This document shows positions 25,880-32,885 of a stretch of DNA of 64,000 nt, piece by piece. Positions within the stretch are counted from its first letter, which is position 1. Every line of letters starts with the position of its first letter. A model generated the notes under the pieces. The model ran no database searches, was not told where the DNA came from, and was given only the letters and a program-made list of their open reading frames with translations. The stretch is from Niabella sp. Lineage in GTDB: Bacteria; Bacteroidota; Bacteroidia; Chitinophagales; Chitinophagaceae. A program made the position numbers and the translations under genes. Location: positions 10,809 through 74,808 of the forward strand of contig JAGIAQ010000006.1 of assembly GCA_017744795.1 (NCBI GenBank). The letters run 5' to 3'.

Positions 25880-27022
25880 CTACACCGCCGTCAGCAATGC
25901 ATACATATAGCTGAAACGGGAACTTTCAGGCACCAGTAAAAACACTTTATCGCCTTTTTTCAGTTTACCGCTGTTAAACAGCTCGTCCACCATAAAATAA
26001 ACGGAGGCGGCGCCCACATTGCCCACACTGCTGAGGTTTACAAACCATTTTTCATAAGGGATATGATGCCCCAGTTTGATATGCTCGTCGTAGATCTTGT
26101 CTTTAAAGAAATTACTGCTCATGTGCGGGAGGTACCAGGTAATATCATCCGGGTTCAGGCCACGGCGTTCAAACAATTCTGGTAAAATCTTTCCACCCAG
26201 CGGTACAATATTCGGACTTAACAGTTTTACATCCTGCTTAATACTTAGGACAGAATGCTCGTTTTGTTCCTCATGACCAAATTCCAGCCAGCTTTTCAGA
26301 TGGCCGTCGGGCTGCTTTTCGGCGCCCATATACATACAGGACTCCATATGGTCGGCATAGGAAATGCCTTCCATCCATTCAATTTTAAGACTTAGCCCCT
26401 CGTCATTCTTTTTATCGGATAATAAAAAGGCCGCTGCACCATCAGACAGCATCCAGCGTAAAAACTCTTTATCAAAGCTGATATAAGGATTCTCCTCCAG
26501 CGCTTCCAGTTTATGCACTTCATCTTCAAACTGATTGGCCACCAATGAGGCGGAAAAACGTTCGGAACCGGTAGCAATAGCCGTTTGGGCGTCGCCGCCT
26601 TTTATGGTCATGTAGGCATATTTTAACGCATGCATGCCGGCGCAGCAAACCCCTGCGGGCGATACTACTTCAATGGAGCCCAACTCCGGCAGCCAGCCAT
26701 GTACCATACAGCCATGCGAGGGCATCATCTGGTCGGGTGAGGAGGTGCCACAGGAAAGCACATCTATATGTTTGATCCCTTCAGGATCATTTTTAAAAAG
26801 CTCTTTCACCGCCTCCGCTGTCAGCTGCGCGTTGGTATGGGTTATTTTTCCGCCTTTTTCCAGGGCATAATACCGGTTGGTAATAGCATTATTTCTTAAT
26901 ACAATTCTTCTTGACTTTGAGGGTTTTCCATTGATATAGCCCAGGTATTCCTCCATTTCATCATTGGATACCGGGTTGTTAGGGAAGTAATGCGAAGTAC
27001 GGTTAATAAAAACGTCGTTCAT
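25880..27022 (-). CDS. darB: DarB-type ketosynthase (KAS III fold) for dialkylresorcinol synthesis
   Basis: Condenses two acyl chains into a cyclohexanedione, the precursor of dialkylresorcinols (known from DarB of Xenorhabdus and flexirubin producers). 380 residues with a KAS III triad: Cys127 (AGVCCAGMHAL), His300 (YLPHMSSNFF) and Asn335 (SSVGNVGAAS). A second cysteine (126) is adjacent. The start codon overlaps the stop of darA by 4 bp, so the two are translationally coupled. A terminator lies 22 bp beyond the stop. Assignment rests on the darA neighbour and the KAS III signature. Confidence 0.9.
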   Translation of the reverse strand: MNDVFINRTSHYFPNNPVSNDEMEEYLGYINGKPSKSRRIVLRNNAITNRYYALEKGGKITHTNAQLTAEAVKELFKNDPEGIKHIDVLSCGTSSPDQMMPSHGCMVHGWLPELGSIEVVSPAGVCCAGMHALKYAYMTIKGGDAQTAIATGSERFSASLVANQFEDEVHKLEALEENPYISFDKEFLRWMLSDGAAAFLLSDKKNDEGLSLKIEWMEGISYADHMESCMYMGAEKQPDGHLKSWLEFGHEEQNEHSVLSIKQDVKLLSPNIVPLGGKILPELFERRGLNPDDITWYLPHMSSNFFKDKIYDEHIKLGHHIPYEKWFVNLSSVGNVGAASVYFMVDELFNSGKLKKGDKVFLLVPESSRFSYMYALLTAV

Positions 27023-27936
27023 ATGTTCGGATTATAATCTACGCTTGAATAATAGCTTAATTGCTGCCTTATCTTTTTTTGGTTAAATGGTCGCATCAAT
27101 ATCAAATCTACTAATAATATTATAGGAGAAGCCAATAACAGTGCCACCGCAAGATAATATTTATATGCAACAAGAATGTTTTTCCTTTTTTGCGGGTGTT
27201 TGTTAATGATATTCACCCATTTCTGAAAAATTTTCCCTGCTTTTCTTTCAATAAACATCAGGGAATATTTAACGTTTACCGCTTTTTGATCCCGCAGCGT
27301 TGCCTGCAGGTTTTCCCAGTTCCCGGCTGCCAGGAAATCGTTCACGGTAGCTCCGAAAACGGCTGCGCCGGCAATGTCTTTATCAGACACGCCCGGCAGG
27401 GGGAAAATGCGCCATTTGCGATCCTTTTTGCCGGTGCCCAGCCAGTGAAAAATAGTGATGTAGCTGAGGTGGTTCAGGTGCCGGTCAACTAAAGCGATAT
27501 TGCCCACATGCCGTGTTCCGGCCGCTGCAAATAGTTTTTTGTTTTTCTCCATCGCGTTGATCCACATGTTCCGGCAGCCGCAAATGCTTACCAGGGGTGT
27601 GTCTTTTATGATCGCTTTAAACCGTTCGTCCTGCAAAATAGAATTCATGGGAATACTGGGCGAAAGGTTCCAGGGCTGCCAGGCCAGTACTACCAGGTCG
27701 TACCGGTCGTATCTTGTGGTCCAGGGTTGTAAAGGCGTCGGGATCACTTCAACCGATTCGGGCACCGTATCAAAAAAAACGGGAATGCTCCAGGGGAAAG
27801 GGAATGTGTGTTGCGTGCGCACCTGCAGGTAATCGATCTCTGCTCCCTGAGCGATCATTGGCTGCAGGAAAGAGTCCAGAATTTGCCTGGTTTGCCCGGA
27901 TTGTGTGTAATAAACCGCTAATATCCTTTTATTCAT
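27019..27936 (-). CDS. darA: DarA, dialkylresorcinol condensing enzyme/aromatase
   Basis: 305 residues. N-terminal flavodoxin-like domain with a phosphate-binding loop YYTQSGQTRQIL (about residues 10-20); C-terminal hydrophobic segment (YYLAVALLLASPIILLVDLILM, about 255-278) suggests membrane attachment. In known systems DarA aromatises the DarB product to a dialkylresorcinol, probably with FMN. Tightly coupled to darB (4-bp overlap) and to the exported 158-residue gene upstream (no gap). Confidence 0.9.
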   Translation of the reverse strand: MNKRILAVYYTQSGQTRQILDSFLQPMIAQGAEIDYLQVRTQHTFPFPWSIPVFFDTVPESVEVIPTPLQPWTTRYDRYDLVVLAWQPWNLSPSIPMNSILQDERFKAIIKDTPLVSICGCRNMWINAMEKNKKLFAAAGTRHVGNIALVDRHLNHLSYITIFHWLGTGKKDRKWRIFPLPGVSDKDIAGAAVFGATVNDFLAAGNWENLQATLRDQKAVNVKYSLMFIERKAGKIFQKWVNIINKHPQKRKNILVAYKYYLAVALLLASPIILLVDLILMRPFNQKKIRQQLSYYSSVDYNPNI

Positions 27937-28413
27937 TTAATTAAATCCAGCTAGTGATTTTGATATTTTACTATAATTTTTAATGCTTTGCCGGGCGGCG
28001 GGCGGCAGGGAAGCATACTGCTCCTTTACCATTTTGCTGTCTTCCGCAATATTCTTGGAATAACCCAGGTTTTTTGGCGCGTTTTCCTGTATCATAAGGC
28101 GCAATAACCGGAACTCCCCGTTTTGAGGACTGGCAGCAATGGCTGCCTCCAGTTTTTTATGCCCCTGTTTAAAAACCGAAAGTTTTTTTGCCGGTATGCT
28201 CAGCAGCCCGGCTTTGCGCATCTCCAGGGCACCGGCAAATGCCTGTTTTTCAGCGCCGCCGGTATAGCTTTCCAGCTGGCGCAGCTGGGCATCGATGGCA
28301 GTCGCGGATTTACCGGCAAAAGCTTCATAAAACGCTGTTTTTGACTGCGCTGTAGCCCTGATGCCTGTCAATAAAATCGCCAGGATACTGATAAAGGATA
28401 AAAATCGGTTCAT
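27937..28413 (-). CDS. Exported conserved protein upstream of darA
   Basis: 158 residues with a signal peptide (MNRFLSFISILAILLTGIRATAQ). The mature part is helical: KTAFYEAFAGKSATAIDAQLRQLESYTG and a repeated-helix pattern, with RLLRLMIQENAPKNLGYSKNIAEDSKMV resembling a TPR-like or small helical bundle. I do not know its function. Its stop abuts the darA start (position 27937/27936), so the three genes form one operon, which implies a periplasmic task linked to the pigment, such as transport or positioning. Confidence 0.75.
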   Translation of the reverse strand: MNRFLSFISILAILLTGIRATAQSKTAFYEAFAGKSATAIDAQLRQLESYTGGAEKQAFAGALEMRKAGLLSIPAKKLSVFKQGHKKLEAAIAASPQNGEFRLLRLMIQENAPKNLGYSKNIAEDSKMVKEQYASLPPAARQSIKNYSKISKSLAGFN

Positions 28414-28544
28414 GCTAAAACTAAGTTTGCGAAAATAACGGATTATTTTATGGTACAGGCTACTTTTCTGGTTGAATGCAGCGTTGGGATAAGGATGCTT
28501 TTTAGGGGGTCAGGGTTTGGTAGAAGATGTTAAAATATCACGAT

Positions 28545-28892
28545 TCAGACACCCATTGGCGCCGGTGTTTCATTTTTCCGGAAAAGATATTTTACGGACC
28601 AGGTGGCCAGGGCCTGTGCCATGGGCAGCAGGTCTATCGCTTTTTGTGTAGGCAGATAATGGTACACCAGCCGGTTGGTGGTGCTTTGCTGGCGGGTTAC
28701 CAGTTTCTCTTTGGTGAGCTTCTCCAGGCGGTCCGCAAGAATATTGCTGGCGATGCCTTCCTTCATTTGCGCCATCTCTTTAAAAGTGGTGTGCCGGAAA
28801 GCCACAATTTCCCGCAACACCAATAAAGTCCACTTGTCTCCCACGATGTCAAGCGAGCGGGCGAGTGGGCAATTTGACCTGTACTTGCTCAT
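28545..28892 (-). CDS. HxlR-type winged-helix regulator
   Basis: 115 residues beginning MSKYRSNCPLARSLDIVGDKWTLLVLREI, the typical HxlR opening with the conserved Cys, followed by TTFKEMAQMKEGIASNILADRLEKL and the wing VYHYLPTQKAIDLLP. Members often respond to reactive aldehydes or redox state. The longer frame to 28943 is rejected because the family starts at the Cys motif. A -7 element TATATTTG lies just upstream at 28898-28905. Divergent from the YciI-like gene at 29181, a common regulator-target layout. Confidence 0.9.
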   Translation of the reverse strand: MSKYRSNCPLARSLDIVGDKWTLLVLREIVAFRHTTFKEMAQMKEGIASNILADRLEKLTKEKLVTRQQSTTNRLVYHYLPTQKAIDLLPMAQALATWSVKYLFRKNETPAPMGV

Positions 28893-28897
28893 TGTTC

Positions 28898-28905
28898 CAA
28901 ATATA
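28898..28905 (-). promoter_or_regulatory. -7 element of the HxlR gene
   Basis: TATATTTG on the minus strand, ending 5 bp before the ATG; leaderless or near-leaderless transcript expected. The -33 element is not clear. Confidence 0.5.
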
Positions 28906-29036
28906 CTTAAAATAGATTTTTTTCGTTTTAAAAAGTTGTACATTTATACTTGCAAAATGAAAGTAAAGTGAGCAGGCGGCGCCTACTTTTAGCTAGGGTG
29001 TATATTCTGGCAGAAGGGCATTAAGACAAATGAAGG

Positions 29037-29092
29037 ATAAGTCAATCGTGAAATGTCAAAGGGGAAACGTGAGGACCTGACGTTTATCGTTT
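29037..29092 (+). repeat. Composite intergenic repeat, copy without the embedded palindrome
   Basis: Starts AAGTCAATCGTGAAA and contains AAACGTGAGGACCTGACGTT and ATCGTTTCC. It aligns to the reverse complement of 21724-21784, but without the 18-bp palindrome found there. Confidence 0.7.
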
Positions 29093-29180
29093 CCTTTCAC
29101 ACAATACCGTACGCTACTTGCCCATTAGAAAAAGGCTGGCCGGAGGCCTGAAATAGTTTACCCTTAATTAAATCATAAAA

Positions 29181-29522
29181 ATGAAAAAGTATCTGGTATT
29201 GTACAAAGCGCCGGTCAGTGCTTCAAAAAGAATGGCCGAAGTTCCGGCCGAGCAGCAGGCCGAGGGAATGAAGGCCTGGATGACCTGGGCACAAAATTGC
29301 GGAGATAAGTTGTCAGATCTGGGTCAGCCGCTTGCCAATGGCATCAACATTATTTCAGGTGCTGCCGCGGAAAGCGCAGAAAGCGAAATCGGCGGGTTCT
29401 CTATTCTTCAGGCTGCAGACAGGGAGGAAGCGCTGCAATTGTTGAAGAATCATCCGCACCTGCAATGGAATGAAGCCTGTACTATTGAGTTGCATGAGGC
29501 AATGCCCATCCCTGGGATGTAA
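29181..29522 (+). CDS. YciI-related small protein
   Basis: 113 residues with a YCII-like ferredoxin-type fold: MKKYLVLYKAP opening, a central ISGAAAESAESEIGGFSILQAADREEALQLLKNHPHL, the DREEA and NHPH segments typical for the family. Function unknown; members are found with sigma factors or HxlR regulators. Divergent from the HxlR gene, 288 bp away. A terminator follows at 29551. Confidence 0.85.
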   Translation: MKKYLVLYKAPVSASKRMAEVPAEQQAEGMKAWMTWAQNCGDKLSDLGQPLANGINIISGAAAESAESEIGGFSILQAADREEALQLLKNHPHLQWNEACTIELHEAMPIPGM

Positions 29523-29550
29523 TTTTTCTTGTTGCTTTTTGTCTTGATGT

Positions 29551-29577
29551 AAAGATCCGGAGCCCCCGGGTCTTTTT
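29551..29577 (+). terminator. Terminator after the YciI-like gene
   Basis: AAAGATCCGG (29551-29560) / CCGGGTCTTT (29566-29575) with one G-U pair, followed by T6. Confidence 0.85.
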
Positions 29578-29686
29578 TATTTAAAGGAGCTGATCACGCT
29601 TCGCTGATAAAAATTACAGGGCCCCTTTGAATATATATTGCAAATACTGTTAAATTTGATTGAATTATTGATAAAAAGAAGATCGT

Positions 29687-29953
29687 ATGTTCGAAAATTT
29701 GATTCCAAAAGAAGAGATAGAAAATTATCAGATAATCCATTCAGAAGAAGACCGCAGCAATTATTGGAAAGAGCGCCTGGAGTACGCGGTGCGCCTGGGC
29801 AATGAATTTAAAAGCAAAACGACGATAACGTTTAATACTACAGAAGGTCCAAAATCTATTGAAACGACGGTTTGGTCATTGGCAGAAAGATATCTTTCAA
29901 TTAAAGGCGGCGTTCTGATCCCGTTAAACAGCCTTATTGATGTGCATTTCTAA
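29687..29953 (+). CDS. Small conserved protein of unknown function
   Basis: 88 residues, acidic start (MFENLIPKEEIENYQII), then a mixed helix/strand region ending LIPLNSLIDVHF. No signal peptide, no motif recognised. Codon use and a purine-rich stretch before the ATG (AAAAAGAAGATCGT) support a real gene. It stands 52 bp before the response regulator but is not obviously cotranscribed, because a promoter-like CACCTTTG lies between them. Confidence 0.6.
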   Translation: MFENLIPKEEIENYQIIHSEEDRSNYWKERLEYAVRLGNEFKSKTTITFNTTEGPKSIETTVWSLAERYLSIKGGVLIPLNSLIDVHF

Positions 29954-30005
29954 GGAGCAGTAAAATTCAGCTTTCATTCAATTTTATTAGTCACCTTTGC
30001 AGGTG

Positions 30006-30683
30006 ATGAAGATTCTTATAGTTGAAGATGAAGCTGCGCTTAGCAAAAGCATAACTACCTACCTGAAGCAGGAAAACTATTCCTGCGAGGTGGCTACTAC
30101 CTATGCCGAAGCCATTGAAAAAACGGATACGTTTGATTATGATTGCATCCTGCTGGACATTATGCTCCCGGATGGAAATGGACTGGATGTGTTGAAGGCA
30201 CTGAAGCAGGATAAACGCACCGATGGTGTAATTGTAATTTCTGCCAAGGACTCCATGACTGATAAAATTGCCGGATTACAACTGGGGGCGGATGATTACC
30301 TGGCCAAGCCTTTTTTCCTGCCCGAGCTGAGCGCAAGGGTGGCGGCAGTGATCCGGCGCAGAAGATTTGAAGGCAGCAGTGAATTAGTGCTCAATGAAAT
30401 AAAGGTGGACGTTGCCTCCCGCATTGTTACGGTTAGTGATACGGTGGTGGAGCTGACGAAAAAAGAATTTGACCTGCTGGTGTATTTTATCGTGAACAAA
30501 AACCGCGTACTTTCCAAAACGGCGATCGCTGAACATTTATCCGGAGCAGATGCTGACCTGTTTGATAGTTTTGATTTCATCTATGCTCATATAAAGAATC
30601 TGAAAAAAAAGCTGGCGGCATCGGGGTGCGATAACTATTTTAAATCGGTTTACGGTATGGGGTATAAACTGGAGGTTTTGTGA
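30006..30683 (+). CDS. OmpR-family response regulator
   Basis: 225 residues: receiver domain with phosphoacceptor D51 (CILLDIMLPDGNG), an acidic pocket E7/D8 and the Lys of LAKPFF, then a C-terminal winged helix (about 130-225). Start ATG 30006 (MKILIVEDE); the 30-bp longer frame is not used. The sensor kinase starts with GTG at 30680, overlapping the stop by 4 bp. The promoter region holds CACCTTTGCAGGTG, an inverted repeat CACCT/AGGTG that overlaps the -7-like element and ends at the start codon. Confidence 0.93.
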   Translation: MKILIVEDEAALSKSITTYLKQENYSCEVATTYAEAIEKTDTFDYDCILLDIMLPDGNGLDVLKALKQDKRTDGVIVISAKDSMTDKIAGLQLGADDYLAKPFFLPELSARVAAVIRRRRFEGSSELVLNEIKVDVASRIVTVSDTVVELTKKEFDLLVYFIVNKNRVLSKTAIAEHLSGADADLFDSFDFIYAHIKNLKKKLAASGCDNYFKSVYGMGYKLEVL

Positions 30684-31930
30684 AACTGCTCTCTTACATA
30701 TCATCGCGGTATGCCCTGTTTACTTTTTTACTGGCATTATTATCGGTTCCCTTGTTTTATCTGCTGGTAAAACATATCATGTATAATAACCTGGATGAAT
30801 CACTTACCTACCAGAAATACTGGGTTGCCCAGACAATGAACCGTGATACATCGATCAATTTTACTTCCTATAATAATAGTGTAATTATTAAGCCGACGGC
30901 GCTCAAAACCGGGTCTGACAGTTTTTATAGTAAAAAAGTATACATACCGGAAGATGATGAGCGGGTAAAACACCGCATTCTGCACACCATTATTAATGTG
31001 CATGGTCGCAATTATGAGCTGGAAATTCAAAAATCGATGCTAGAAGATGATGATCTTTTTGCAAGCGTGTTTACCATACAGCTCTTTGTGATCATGCTAT
31101 TATTTACCGGCCTCTTTTATATGAACCGCTGGTTCTCGAAAAAGATGCTGCAGCCGTTTCAGGATACGTTGTTGAAACTGACCCATTACCGGATCGATAA
31201 GCACGAGGTTCCCGGTTTTGCCCGAACGAACATAACCGAGTTCAGGAGCCTTAATGAAGCGTTGCGACAATTGCTGCAGCGTAATGTTTCGCTTTACAAA
31301 GCACAAAAAGAATTTACAGAAAACGCATCGCATGAAATGCAAACGCCGTTGGCTGTAATACAAAGCAAACTGGATCTGCTATTACAGACCCCGGTAAACC
31401 ATGAACAGGCCGGGCTGGTTGAGGAACTGACCACTGCGGTCCGGAAATTACAGCGGCTGAACCGGAGCCTGCTGCTGCTTACTAAAATTGAAAATAAGCA
31501 GTTTCCGGAAACCGAGTTGATTGCGCTAAAGGAAGTTATCGGGAATCAGTTGGATCAGTTTTCCGATATGGCGCAGGAAAAAAATATCCGGCTGGAGCCC
31601 GGGACTATGGACGCGCTGACGATCCGCGGGAATGGTTCCCTGATCGATATTCTTATCGGTAATCTTTTTTCCAATGCACTACGGCATTCCGTTCGGGACG
31701 GCGCTGTGTACATCAGTCTTAAGGGAAATATATTTTCTATTGCCAACACGGCAAGCGCCGGGGCGTTAAATCCCGCTTATATTTTTGATCGGTTCAATAA
31801 ACAATCGGCCAATGCAAAAAGCATGGGCCTTGGACTGGAGATCTGCAAACAGATTACTGCATTATATGGCTACAAACTGAACTATGATTTTGCTGACAAC
31901 AAACATTGTTTTTCTGTAACCTTTCATTAG
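30680..31930 (+). CDS. Membrane sensor histidine kinase
   Basis: 416 residues, partner of the response regulator. Two membrane helices (about 12-35 and 135-155) flank a periplasmic sensor region of about 100 residues; then HisKA with H-box ENASHEMQTPLAV, and a compact HATPase with N-box ILIGNLFSNALRHS and G2 SMGLGLEICKQ. The G1 box is short (SIANTAS), which is unusual. Starts with GTG at 30680. Downstream PepSY-like, TonB receptor and PAP2 genes may be its targets, as in other Bacteroidota loci with this order. Confidence 0.92.
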   Translation: MKLLSYISSRYALFTFLLALLSVPLFYLLVKHIMYNNLDESLTYQKYWVAQTMNRDTSINFTSYNNSVIIKPTALKTGSDSFYSKKVYIPEDDERVKHRILHTIINVHGRNYELEIQKSMLEDDDLFASVFTIQLFVIMLLFTGLFYMNRWFSKKMLQPFQDTLLKLTHYRIDKHEVPGFARTNITEFRSLNEALRQLLQRNVSLYKAQKEFTENASHEMQTPLAVIQSKLDLLLQTPVNHEQAGLVEELTTAVRKLQRLNRSLLLLTKIENKQFPETELIALKEVIGNQLDQFSDMAQEKNIRLEPGTMDALTIRGNGSLIDILIGNLFSNALRHSVRDGAVYISLKGNIFSIANTASAGALNPAYIFDRFNKQSANAKSMGLGLEICKQITALYGYKLNYDFADNKHCFSVTFH

Positions 31931-32445
31931 TGTGCTTTTTTACAACGAGCTTGTTTTAATTGCTTAGAAACTGAAGTTGTTTAAACTTTTTATAGAAAGA
32001 ATGTTGAATCGGGCTTTCCCGCTGATTTTAAGCAGATCTAATACTCCGCAGATACCCGCAGATTGATTTTCTGCGATCCCGATAGCTATCCAGGATCTGC
32101 GCAAAAAAATCGGCGTCATCTGCGGAAAATGTAATCTGAAAGCCTAAACAACTTCACTGTTTGAATGTGAATAGAATAAAAAGACTTGTTCAGGGATTGA
32201 GATTCATTAAGTAAAAGAACGGCTAAACGATTCTTAATGCCTGAATGGTTTAATGGTATTCTATTTCTGAACAGCTTCTTAGCTCTTTATGAATTCTGAA
32301 TTTAGTATCGTTTCAAACAGAATTACTAAGCAGATGTATTTTCTTATTATCTGCATTGCAGCCTTTAAAAATTCCTTTTTCCTTCAACATCCCTTTTCAT
32401 TTTTGCATTGTTAAATTTTATTGCTTCATTTTAATTTTTAAAACA
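31931..32445. other. Intergenic region with MITE-like element
   Basis: 515 bp. Holds element A (31973-32155) and, at 32170-32280, a further imperfect inverted repeat (TTGTTCAG/CTGAACAG around CATTAAG/CTTAATG). No gene seen. Confidence 0.6.
31973..32155 (+). mobile_element. MITE-like element, copy A
   Basis: 183 bp with terminal inverted repeats GAAGTTGTTTAAACTTT (left) and its near complement ending CAACTTC (right, 2 mismatches in 16). Both sides are flanked by ACT (31970-31972, 32156-32158), a possible 3-bp target duplication. Core 32018-32049 matches copy B (41022-41053, reverse) with 2 mismatches in 32. A degenerate GATAGCTATC palindrome (32081-32090) is inside a segment missing in copy B. 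Confidence 0.7.
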
Positions 32446-32871
32446 ATGAAAACAGTTATCGTAATGACCAGCCTTTTCCTGGGAATAGCCGCCACCGGCT
32501 TTGCACAGGACAAACAAGTAAAAACACCTCCTGCTCCGGTTAAAGCAGCTTTTCAAAAACAATACCCCGGAGTAAAAGCTAAATGGGAACTGGAAGATGG
32601 CAATTATGAAGCTTCCTTTACCAACAAAAATGTAAAGACGAGTGCCATATATGATGAAAAAGGCAACTTGCAGGAAACCGAAACGGCCATACCCGGGCAG
32701 GAATTCCCAAAGGCCGCAAAAGATTTTATAACATCGAAAAAGCTGGGGCCTATTAAAGAAACAGCCAAAATTGTAAAGCCCGATGGTACCATCCAGTATG
32801 AGGCCGAAATAAAAAAGATGGATTATTTATTTGATGCGAAAGGAGCCTTCCTGCGCGCGCAAAAAGATTAA
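32446..32871 (+). CDS. Exported PepSY-like domain protein
   Basis: 141 residues, signal peptide MKTVIVMTSLFLGIAATGFAQ, mature part with the BT0923/PepSY-like pattern: VKAAFQKQYPGVKAKWELEDGNYEASF, KTSAIYDEKGNLQETE, then a repeat of the same kind. Such proteins bind or shield unknown periplasmic partners. ATG 32446 gives a proper signal peptide; the longer frame is rejected. Lies between the two-component system and the TonB receptor, 14 bp before the latter. Confidence 0.83.
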   Translation: MKTVIVMTSLFLGIAATGFAQDKQVKTPPAPVKAAFQKQYPGVKAKWELEDGNYEASFTNKNVKTSAIYDEKGNLQETETAIPGQEFPKAAKDFITSKKLGPIKETAKIVKPDGTIQYEAEIKKMDYLFDAKGAFLRAQKD

Positions 32872-32885
32872 ACGGAGTTGAAGAG

